From Scalesia atractyloides (lineage: Eukaryota > Streptophyta > Magnoliopsida > Asterales > Asteraceae): a stretch of DNA of 64,000 bases. Shown here in pieces: positions 44,607 to 53,627 of this stretch (positions are counted from its first letter, which is position 1; each line of letters starts with the position of its first letter). The stretch covers positions 12,764,988 to 12,828,987 of the forward strand of contig CAMTDV010000002.1 of NCBI GenBank assembly GCA_947069175.1, given 5' to 3'. Both the position numbers and the translations under genes were made by a program. Under the pieces are notes generated by a model. The model did no database searches, was not told where the DNA came from, and saw only the letters and a program-made list of their open reading frames with translations.

Positions 44607-46546
44607 TGCAAAATGGAAAGACAATTGCCTATGCATCACGACAATTAAAGCTGCATGAAAATAATTGCACCACCCATGATTTGGAGTTGGGTGCCGTTGT
44701 ATTTGCACTAAAACTGTGGAGACATTACGTGCATGGCACAAAGTGTGTTATATACACTGATCATAAAAGTCTCCAGCATCTGTTCAATCAGAAAGAATTG
44801 AACATGCGACAACGCCGTTGGATGGAAACTCTTAATGATTATGATTGCGAGATTCGCTACCATCCAGGCAAGGCAAATGCAGTTGCCGATGCGTTAAGTC
44901 GCAAGGAAAAGGTTAAACCTATAAGGATTAATGCTAAGAGCATTGAACTCAGAAATAGTTTGAGTGAGAAGCTACTAAATGCGCAAAAGCAAGCCTTATT
45001 AGAGGCTAATATTCCTAATGAGGGATTAGGTGGAACCGTGGATCAGTTAACATCTGGAAAGGACGGAATCCTAAGATTAAATGATAGAATTTGGGTTCCG
45101 ATCTTTGGAGGACTTAAAGATCTAATCCTCCAGGAAGCGTATAATTCAAGATACTCTGTTCACTCGGGAGGTGACAAGATGTATCAAGACTTGAAGAAGA
45201 ATTATTGGTGGATGGGTTTGAAGAAATCCATAGCCACTTATGTAGCTAAGTGTCTGACGTGTTCGCAAGTTAAGGCCGAACATCAGAAACCGTCAGGACT
45301 TCTACAACAACTTGAAATTCCCACATGGAAATGGGATATGGTAACTATGGACTTGATTACCAAGTTACCTAAAACCAAAAGTGGAAATGACACTATTTGG
45401 GTCATAGTGGATAAGCTGACTAAGTCAGCACACTTCTTGCCAATAAAAGAAACGTATAATTCAGATATATTGGCTAAGTTGTATGTGGACAAGATAGTGT
45501 CCCTACACGGTGTGCCAGTATCTATTGTATCCGATAGAGATACTAGATACACATCTCACTTTTGGAAAAGTTTCCAACAATCTTTAGGCACACGATTGAA
45601 CTTTAGTACGGCTTACCATCCGCAGACTAATGGTCAAAGTGAGCGTACTATTCAGACTCTGGAAGACATGCTCAAGGTATGTGTGATTGATTTAGGCGGA
45701 AGTTGGGATGACCACTTACCCCTAATAGAATTCTCCTACAATAACACTTATCATCCTAGCATCAAGGCTGCTCCTTTTGAGGCCTTGTATGGGAGAAAAT
45801 GTAGAACGCCCGTATGTTGGGCAGAAGTTGGGGAGGCCCAACTATCAGGACCAGAGATCGTCCTGGAGACCACGGAAAAGATTATGCAAATCCGTGATCA
45901 TCTCAAAGATGCCAGGGACAGGCAGAAAAGTTATGTTGACAAGAGGCGTAAACCTCTTAAATTCCAAATAAGGGACAAGGTCATGCTAAAGGTATCACCC
46001 TGGAAAGGTGTGATGCGTTTTGGAAAGAAGGGAAAGTTAAGCCCAAGATATATAGGACCATTCGAGATAGTCGAATGTGTCGGCACTATGGCTTATAAGC
46101 TCAGATTACCAGAGGAGCTTAGTGGAATCCATGATGTATTCCACATATCTAATCTTAAGAAATGCCTAGCCGATGAGATGGAGAAAATAAAGACAGACTT
46201 CTTGTCTCTATCAATGAAAAACCTAGACTGTCGGAAGTATGTTTCCGATTTCAATTCTCCATCTAGGTTAGTTTCCTATTTCATTACCCCTGAATCCAAA
46301 CGCATTGCGCGTTTTATTAATGGGTTAGCGCCCGAAATAAAGGGCATGGTAAAGGCTGCACAGCCTACTACCTATAGGTCTGCTGTAGACCTATCTCTTT
46401 CTCTCACCCTTAATCTAGTAAGACAAAAGTCAGTTAAGTCTGAAACTGACGGAAAAAGGAAAAGGGAAGATGACAACTCCCATAAGTTTAATAAGAAAAA
46501 TAATGGAGATTTGGGTTCAAAGGGAACCAAGGCAAGTCGGCTATAA
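44591..46546 (+). CDS. A2 fused RNase H - integrase - gag open reading frame (651 codons)
   Basis: The longest uninterrupted frame in the window. Residues 1-100 are the RNase H end (IYTDHKSLQHLFNQKELNM, NAVADALSRKE). About 190-470 is a complete-looking integrase: zinc-binding CLTCSQVKAEHQ, catalytic Asp in MDLITKL, Asp in SIVSDRDTRY, Glu in GQSERTIQ. Then come DKVMLKVSPWKG, GPFEIVE and HISNLKKCLADE. At that point, where A1 has its chromodomain, the frame passes directly into gag (MEKIKTDFLSLSMKNLDCRKY, then RFINGLAPEIKGMVKAAQP). The fusion arises from a recombination join near 46175, not from normal gene order. Whether it is translated is unknown, as it lacks its own promoter and RT. Confidence 0.82.
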   Translation: MGCVLMQNGKTIAYASRQLKLHENNCTTHDLELGAVVFALKLWRHYVHGTKCVIYTDHKSLQHLFNQKELNMRQRRWMETLNDYDCEIRYHPGKANAVADALSRKEKVKPIRINAKSIELRNSLSEKLLNAQKQALLEANIPNEGLGGTVDQLTSGKDGILRLNDRIWVPIFGGLKDLILQEAYNSRYSVHSGGDKMYQDLKKNYWWMGLKKSIATYVAKCLTCSQVKAEHQKPSGLLQQLEIPTWKWDMVTMDLITKLPKTKSGNDTIWVIVDKLTKSAHFLPIKETYNSDILAKLYVDKIVSLHGVPVSIVSDRDTRYTSHFWKSFQQSLGTRLNFSTAYHPQTNGQSERTIQTLEDMLKVCVIDLGGSWDDHLPLIEFSYNNTYHPSIKAAPFEALYGRKCRTPVCWAEVGEAQLSGPEIVLETTEKIMQIRDHLKDARDRQKSYVDKRRKPLKFQIRDKVMLKVSPWKGVMRFGKKGKLSPRYIGPFEIVECVGTMAYKLRLPEELSGIHDVFHISNLKKCLADEMEKIKTDFLSLSMKNLDCRKYVSDFNSPSRLVSYFITPESKRIARFINGLAPEIKGMVKAAQPTTYRSAVDLSLSLTLNLVRQKSVKSETDGKRKREDDNSHKFNKKNNGDLGSKGTKASRL

Positions 46547-46827
46547 TGCCATTTTGCAAGACTTTCAACTGCAAACACTAGGGACAGTGTAATTCTGATT
46601 TTCAAGTTAGACCTTGTGGTATTTGTAAAAGGAGAGGGCATAAGACCCTAGATTGTAAGATTCTTAAGGATGCTGCATGCTATATCTGCAACAAAAAAGG
46701 GAACATTGCAACTAACTTCCAAAGAGTTCAAAGAATAATAATCTGAAGCCTGGAGAGGCCAAGAAAGCGAATGCACGCGCCTTTCGGCTGACTGCTAAGG
46801 AAGCAGTGAATAACAATAACGTCATAA
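46547..46827 (+). pseudogene. A2 second gag block, zinc-knuckle remnant
   Basis: Continues the second gag copy out of frame (compare 42170-42450), with CYICNKKGNIATN remnants near 46680. It ends at the deletion junction 46828-46833. Confidence 0.7.
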
Positions 46828-49058
46828 CAGGCCATTTTTCAGAAAAATCATAAATTGATCTTATATATGTTATGAAAAATGTTTTGACACTTAAACAAGT
46901 TGGTAATAATTATATTGATCTTACATGTTCGGCTCGTCAATTTCAGTTCTAGGGTCAGTTCGCAACCGAAAGTCGCGAAGTTTGACTTCTGCTTTGACTT
47001 TCGAATCTGACCGATTTAGATTAGTTACCTACTGATCTAAAGTTGCATTATGATCATAATATAATGTAGCATAACCCTCTGAGGTTATAATACATGATCA
47101 TAATCAGAATCCAAGTTTTTACGCAAGTTCCGTAATTATGCCATCTTTGACTAAAATGCCCTTTTTTGTAAAAAACACGGTTTTAAATAGTAATGAACTT
47201 GAAAATGAGTTTTCTACTGATGTAATATTATAATTAAGATTATTTGGGATGTTAAACCAAGTTATAAACTGAGTTTTCAAGCAAGTCCTTAAACTATGTC
47301 GATATGTGACGGTTTTAGCCCTTGTGGCTCACAAAATGATTTTTAATCAATATTTTCAAAATAAATCATTTACCTACTGATATGTTATATTAAGTGTAAT
47401 ATATAATAAGACATTTTAATCTGGCCCTAATGTCAGTTTTCATCAAACATTGCATAAAATGTCATTTTACGACATAAGCCCCATTTAGGCGCATAGTATG
47501 GTTTTAAACCATATTAATGGACCAAGACTTGTTACCTACTGATTTTAAAACTTATTTTAAATATATTTACAGTAGGTACATGTTATAAACTCAGAATCCC
47601 ATATAATTTATAAACTATGTGTAAAATGACCAAAATACCCCTTCGGTGCATAGTTTGGTCATAAAAGATAATTTACACATATAATTGACATCCTACTGAT
47701 ATTTTATCATAAATAAAGTATTTTTCCAGAATACTTATGACTATAACATTAAATTATATTCAAAGTTCCTTTATTACGGTATAAAATTACCAAAATTCCC
47801 TTATGAGGTATAATTTTGTTTTAAAACCTTAACGGGCAAACAAGTTGATATCCTACTGATATCTTAACTTATTTAAAGTATAATGGCATATAGAACTTGT
47901 CCATGACTTATCCAGTTACCCGATATCGCTATATGTAACTTTTTTACGAAATTTAACCGAAACGGGTTTAACCTTGTCATTTAAGTTTCAAAATCCAGAA
48001 TGTTTATAGTTTACCCATATTATACAGTCAAGTACTTGTCGGGATTAAACTACATTCAATCCGATAATCATTTAATCAAGCGTTATACGTAATGATCATG
48101 TACACTATTCGGTTTATAAGACCGTTAGTATTTAATTGGCTAGCTTATGCCATAATCCAGACTAGAGCCTTCCCGGTAAATGCTATCTGCACTTGGTACT
48201 TTTGTATACGGCTGAGTTATTTAAAAATAAAAGAAGAAGACTAGCTCAGGTAAATACTCTCGACTTATTTTCCCTATACGGGCTTGGGATACGGTAAATT
48301 ATTACCGCTTGGTCCAAAATGGGGTCAATCGAATGCCCGGTTGTGGCTAGTAAACTCGCATATTTTGTTTTAATCAGTTTTGTTTGATAACTTAAACATC
48401 CGGGTTTAAATTACCGTGTCTTGGATATCCTGGGCTCAATACATTAGTTATTGGCCACGACCATAGCACATGGTGTAGGCATACACCTTTTGATGCTCAT
48501 ATGCAATGTTCCCAAGACGTTGGGGATGACTCCTTCGTGAGTCATGAGTGGTGTGTATTTAATCATGTCTCGGTTCTGTACTGGGCCTTGTATGTATTGA
48601 CAAACATGTGAATTTGATACAAGGTCAACTTTCCCAAGTTAATAAAAGATTTTGTGCCGTTTTGCACATAAAACCATTTTAAAGTTTTCAAAATGAGTCA
48701 GTTGGGTGTATTTACCAGCGTAGGCTGACGTATCGTCCAAAGGCTAAACTGCATGTACAATACGAAATAGGCCAGAAGCTGCTAGGTAGAGATAGAGGAT
48801 CTTGCAAATCCTAAATCTGCCTAAAGTCTGTTTTGTATTCTTTCCATGTATATTTTATGATCCGCCTGTAGATCTTCTATTACAAGCTTGTATATTATTT
48901 TGTATTTTCGAACATTTGGTTTGTAATAGTAATTTTACTCTAAGACTTCCGCTGTGCCGTGTTTAATTGACTATGATGATTATCAACTAATGTCACGATA
49001 CTCCCCACCCGGGCCTACCGGTGTATGGATTTCGGGGTTGGAAATACGGGGTGTGACA
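46828..49058 (+). repeat. A2 3' LTR, 5'-truncated
   Basis: From GCCATTTTTCAGAAAAATC (compare 28991) to GGGGTGTGACA. The first roughly 1.15 kb of the LTR, with the motif array, hairpin and TATA box, is missing. The junction with gag has six shared bases (AACAGG). Confidence 0.9.
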
Positions 49059-49063
49059 CTGCT
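49059..49063. other. A2 target-site duplication, right
   Basis: CTGCT, equal to 34834-34838. Confidence 0.93.
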
Positions 49064-49470
49064 GTAGACCTATCTCTTTCCCTCACCCTAGATCTGGGGA
49101 GACAAAAGTCAATTAGGATTGAAACTGATGGAAAGAGGAAACGGGAGGATAATAACTCCCAAAGATTTAAGAAGAAAGGAAATTCCCGGTTCAAGAAGAA
49201 CCAGCACGCGTCTAGTGACAAACCTCTGTGCAAGAACTGTAAATATTGGCATTGGGGACAGTGTAGTATAAATCCACAAACCAAACCCTGTGGTATCTGG
49301 AAAAGGAAAGGGCATAAGACCTTAGATTGCAAGGATCTTAAGGAGGCAGTTTGCTACAACTGCAACAAAAAAAGGCATATAAAGTATAATTGCCCCAAGA
49401 AACCCAAAAGTAGTGATGCAAAGCCTGGAGAGGCCAAGAAAGGGAGTGTCCGTGCCTTTCAAATAAATGC
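49064..49470 (+). pseudogene. A1 gag, C-terminal zinc-knuckle part
   Basis: Resumes A1 gag after A2 with VDLSLSLTLDLGRQKS. It has three cysteine-rich motifs: CKNCKYWHWGQC, CGIWKRKGHKTLDC (one Cys replaced by Trp) and the canonical CYNCNKKRHIKYNC. It is open and in frame with the protease and RT start downstream as one 473-codon stretch (49025-50446, whose first 13 codons are LTR). Confidence 0.85.
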
Positions 49471-49860
49471 AAGGGAGGCTGTTAATGACGACAATGTCAT
49501 AATAGGTACATTCCCCATTAATGATATTTATGCTAGAGTTCTTTTCGATTCGGTTGCAGATACATCTTTTGTTAATCATAAGTTTAGTAAACTATTAAAC
49601 TTGCCCATAAGAACTCTAGATAAAACTTATGAGATAGAACTTGCTGATGGAACGAGAGAATCCACATCTTCCATTCTTGATGGATGCTCTATATCAATTA
49701 AAAATCATTCCATCCCTATCTCTTTTTTGCCAATGAAATTGGCAGGGTTCGATGTTGTCTTAGGCATGGATTGGTTATTCATAACCAAAATTGTCTACGA
49801 TAAAAAGCTTATCGAAATCAAAACCCCATCTGGTGAAATGATCACCATCCCCGGAGACTC
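49471..49860 (+). pseudogene. A1 aspartic protease
   Basis: In the open frame with gag. The active-site motif, DSGADKSF in A2, reads DSVADTSF here, so the catalytic Gly is replaced by Val; the protease is probably dead even though the frame is open. FDVVLGMDWL follows near 49760. A short deletion after DWL is visible compared with E3. Confidence 0.82.
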
Positions 49861-50883
49861 ACACTATGGACTGCCAAACAAGGTGTCGTTATTTAAGGCA
49901 TCCAAGTGTTTGAGAAAAGGCTGTGTCATCTACATGGCACAAGTCACAATAAATGAACCAAGGCCAAACCTTGAAGATCAACCAGTTATCTCAGAGTATC
50001 CCGATGTTTTCCCAGAAGAATTACCACGCCTACCTCCGGATAGGCAAGTGGAGTTCAGAATTTATATCATACCAGGATCAGCACCCGTAGCTAGAGCTCC
50101 ATATAGGCTAGCACCTACTGAAATGAAGGAATTAAGGACACAGCTAGACGAACTCCTAGAGAAAGGCTTTATACAGCCTAGTTCCTCGCCTTGGGGAGCT
50201 CCTATTCTGTTTGTAAAGAAGAAAGACGGTTTGATGCGAATGTGCATCGACTACCGAGAGCTGAACAAGTTAACAATCAAGAATAGATATCCTCTGCCCA
50301 GGATCGACGATTTATTCGACCAACTTCAAGGGGATAGCTACTTCTCCAAGATTGATTTGAGATCTGGATATCACCAGCTGAAGGTTAGAATTGAAGATGT
50401 TCCTAAGACAGCCTTCAGGCCCGCTATGGTCATTTTGAATTCTTAGTGATGCCTTTTGGGCTCACAAATGCACCGCCAGCATTCATGGATCTCATGAATA
50501 GAGTCTGCAAACCGTATTTAGATAAGTTTGTCATTGTCTTCATAGACGACATACTTATCTATTCTCGTAATCAAGCTGATCACAAGAAACATCTTCGGTG
50601 CATCCTAGAATTATTAAGGTAGGAGAAACATTATGCAAAGTTCTCTAAATGCGAATTTTGGCTTAGAGAAGTCCAATTTCTTGGACATGTGGTAAGTGAG
50701 CGTGGTATCCAAGTGGATCCCGCCAAAATTAAGGCCATAATGAATTGGGAAGTGCCCAAAACCCCAACGGAGATTCGTAGCTTCTTAGGATTGCCTGGTT
50801 ACTATAGAAGGTTCATTGAGAACTTTTCAAGAATAGCCACTCCTTTAACTTCCTTGACCCGTAAGAATATTAAGTATAATTAG
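49861..50883 (+). pseudogene. A1 reverse transcriptase
   Basis: In frame with gag to 50446: EYPDVFPEELPRLPPDRQVEF, then KKKDGLMRMCIDYRELNKL, then SKIDLRSGYHQL. One base lost near 50420, compared with A2, shifts the frame before the MPFGLTNAPPAFMDLMNRV block. The active site FIDDILIYS is intact at about 50535-50565, then a TAG interrupts near 50620. The thumb is in 50689-50883, ending at another TAG. Confidence 0.85.
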
Positions 50884-51400
50884 GGTCCAAAGCAAAAGAA
50901 TCTTTTGAGATTCTTAAACACAAGTTGGGCAATGCTCCTGTGTTATCCCTACCAGAGGGTGTAGAAGATTTTATAGTCTATTGTGATGCATCACACACCG
51001 GCATGGGCTGTGTGCTAATGCAAAAAGGCAAGGTGATTGCCTATGCATCACGATACCTAAAGGTGCACGAAAGGAATTACACCACCCACGATTTGGAATT
51101 GGGTGCCGTTATATTTGCAGTAAAATTGTGGAGACATTACTTGTATGGCACAAAATGTATTATATACACAGACCATAAGAGTCTCCAGCTTATCTTCAAT
51201 CAGAAGGAATTGAACATGCGACAACGCAGATAGATGGCAACACTTAATGACTATGATTGTGAGATTCGCTACCATCCAGGCAAGGCAAATGTAGTTGCCG
51301 ATGCCTTAAGTCGCAAAGAACGGGTTAAACCTATAAGGATTAACGCCAAGAGCATTGAGCTCGGAAATAGCTTAAATGAGAAGCTACTAGATGCGCAAAA
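50884..51400 (+). pseudogene. A1 RNase H
   Basis: The frame 50925-51233 contains YCDASHTGMGCVLMQKGKV, IYTDHKSLQLIFNQ and ends in a TAG that replaces Trp in the RRWM motif. The same frame goes on from 51234 with LNDYDCEIRYHPGKANVVAD. The catalytic Asp and His motifs are present. Confidence 0.83.
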
Positions 51401-52382
51401 GCAAGCTCTATTAGAGGCTAATATTCCTAAGGAGGGATTAGGCGGAACTGTGGATCAGTTAACGCTTGGAAAGGATGGAATCCGGAGATTTAACGATAGA
51501 ATTTGGGTTCCGGTCTTTGGAGGACTTAGAGATCTAATCCTATAGGAAGCGCATAATTCAAGATACTCTGTTCACCCGGGTGGTGACAAAATGTTTCAAG
51601 ATCTAAAGAAGAATTATTGGTGGATTGGTTTGAAGAAATTCATAGCCACTTATGTAGCTAAGTGTCTGACATGTTCGCAAGTTAAGGCCGAACATCAGAA
51701 ACCGTCAGGACTTCTACAACAACTTGAGATTCCCACTTGGAAATGGGAAATAGTAACTATGGACTTGATTACCAAGTTACCCAAGACCAAAAGTGGAAAC
51801 GACACTATTTGGGTCATTGTGGATAGGCTGACCAAGTCAGCGCATTTCTTGCCAATAAAGGAAACGTATAATTCAGATAAATTGGCTAAATTGTATGTGG
51901 ACAAGATTGTGTCCCTACACGGTGTGCCGGTATCTATTGTATCTGATAGAGATACTAGATATACCTGTCATTTTTGGAAAAGTTTCCAACAATCATTAGG
52001 CACAAGATTGAACTTTAGAACGGCTTACCATCCGTGGACTGATAGTCAAAGTGAGCGTACTATTCAGACACTGGAAGACATGCTTAGAGCATGTGTGATT
52101 GATTTAGGTGGAAGTTGGGATGACCACTTACCCCTAATAGAATTCTCCTACAATAACAGCTACCATACGAGCATCAAGGCTGCTCCTTTTGAGGCCTTGT
52201 ATGGGAGAAAATGTAGAACGCCCAGAAGTTGGAGGCGCCTAACTAACTGGACCAGAGAGTGTCCTGGAGACCATGGAAAAGATTGCGCAAATCCGTGATC
52301 GTCTCAAAGCTTCCAGGGACAGGCAGAAGAGCTATGCTGACAAGAGGCGTAAACCTCTCAGTTCCAAGTAGGGGACAAAGTC
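51401..52382 (+). pseudogene. A1 integrase
   Basis: 51234-51545 leads into the zinc-binding region and ends in a TAG near 51543. The core is in 51591-52298: CLTCSQVKAEHQ, MDLITKLPK, SIVSDRDTRYTC, DSQSERTIQ, then ALYGRKCRTP. A deletion near 52230 of sequence that spells VCWAEVGE in E3 shifts the frame. The DDE residues are conserved. Confidence 0.85.
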
Positions 52383-52787
52383 ATGCTGAAAGTATCACCC
52401 TGGAAAGGTGTGATGCGTTTTGGAAAGAAAGGCAAGTTAAGCCCTAGATATATAGGACCCTTCGAGATAATCGAACGTGTCGGCACTGTAGCTTATAAGC
52501 TCAGGTTGCCAGAGAAGCTTAGTGGAATTCATGATGTATTCCACATATCAAATCTTAAGAAATGTCTAGCCGATGAGTCGCTAGCAATGTCGCACAAGAA
52601 TGTGCAAATTGATGAAAACCTAAGGTTCGTTGAGAAACCAATATCGATCGTGGATCGACAGGTCATGAAGCTCCGAAGAAAAATGATACCTATAGTAAAG
52701 GTTAAGTGGGACCCTTTTAGAGGTCCCGAGTATACATGGGAGGTTGAGTCCACTATGCGACAAAAGTACCCCCATCTTTTTGAATAA
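52383..52787 (+). pseudogene. A1 integrase C-terminus and chromodomain
   Basis: A 134-codon open frame with MLKVSPWKGVMRFGKKG, GPFEIIERVG, HISNLKKCLADES, then the chromodomain-like end: VEKPISIVDRQV, RRKMIPIVKVKWDPFRG, PEYTWEVESTM. It stops after YPHLFE, the usual end of this family. It is the only undamaged chromodomain tail in the window, though it is cut off from the upstream integrase by a frameshift. In the family the domain is thought to bind heterochromatin marks. Confidence 0.85.
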
Positions 52788-52805
52788 AATCTCGAGGTCG
52801 AGATT

Positions 52806-52824
52806 TCTTTTAAGGGGGTGAAGA
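52806..52824 (+). other. A1 polypurine tract
   Basis: TTTTAAGGGGGTGAAGA, immediately before the 3' LTR start at 52825. Confidence 0.8.
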
Positions 52825-52934
52825 TGTAACACCCTGTAAAATCGTGTCCAATAGTATAGTGACACGTGTTGTATTTTACATATAGTCTATTAAAGACCAA
52901 TAAGGACTAAAGGCGTCAACATGCTCAAACCGAG

Positions 52935-53258
52935 CCTCTGAGTGACGGTCCGATGTCAACATGCATAAATAACAGCCTGAGTGCTGATATGTCGACATGT
53001 TAGTTATTAGCCTCTGAGTGCTGATATGTCAACATGCTTGAAATATGGCCACTGAGTGACTGATATGTCAACATGCCCAGCCTCTGAGTGACATCGGAAT
53101 CAACATGCTTATAATAAGCCTCTGAGTGATCCTTTGTGAAGTCCTAACTCTCATACGTGTCATTTGTTGGACGAGAGGGTTCAATTTTGTAAATATGTGA
53201 AAATTGGATGATGGAGGGATTAAAAGTGTCAACATGTTAATTTATACCTCTGAGTGAC
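52935..53258 (+). repeat. CCTCTGAGTGAC motif array in A1 3' LTR
   Basis: Same array as at 27947 and 34951; two units have lost bases (GCCTGAGTGCTG, GCCTCTGAGTGCTG). Confidence 0.76.
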
Positions 53259-53619
53259 CTTTTAACGAACCGAGAGCTCGACAATGTCCGGGTATACCAA
53301 GCATTGGCTACGGAGGGCTAAATGTGCCAAAAAGGTTTTAAAAGGTGTTTAGAAGCTTTAATAAGTTAAGGGGCTAAAAGTGTCAAAGTTTGAAAGTGGC
53401 CAAGGGGCGGTCGCGGGCCGCGAGAGACCAGGCCTGGGTCTCTCCCGGGGCGTGAGAACAGGTCTGCTGCAGAAAGTTTTGTTTGGCAGCCAAGAAAAGC
53501 TCTAAAACCATTAATTCGAAACTATGGACTTGTAATCCGCTATGCCACGTTTTGGGACACTTATAAGCTTCCTCGTACACCCCTAAACACCTGGCTTCAC
53601 CTCCTTTGAGCTCTCCAAC

Positions 53620-53627
53620 TATAAATA
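53620..53627 (+). promoter_or_regulatory. Putative TATA box of A1 3' LTR
   Basis: TATAAATA. Initiation here would read out of A1 into the inverted E3 LTR at 56247. Confidence 0.5.

Larger units (their letters stand above)
34839..49058 (+). mobile_element. A2: second A-family element, nested in A1 gag
   Basis: 5' LTR 34839-38227, primer site at 38228, ORF0, minisatellite spacer, gag, protease, RT, RNase H, integrase, a second gag block, then a 5'-truncated 3' LTR (46828-49058). Flanked by CTGCT on both sides. Its internal region is a mosaic: RT/RNase H sequence occurs twice (43705-44342 and 44343-44980), and integrase is joined to gag at about 46175. The 3' end of the internal region and the first part of the 3' LTR are deleted at 46828-46833. 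Confidence 0.88.
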
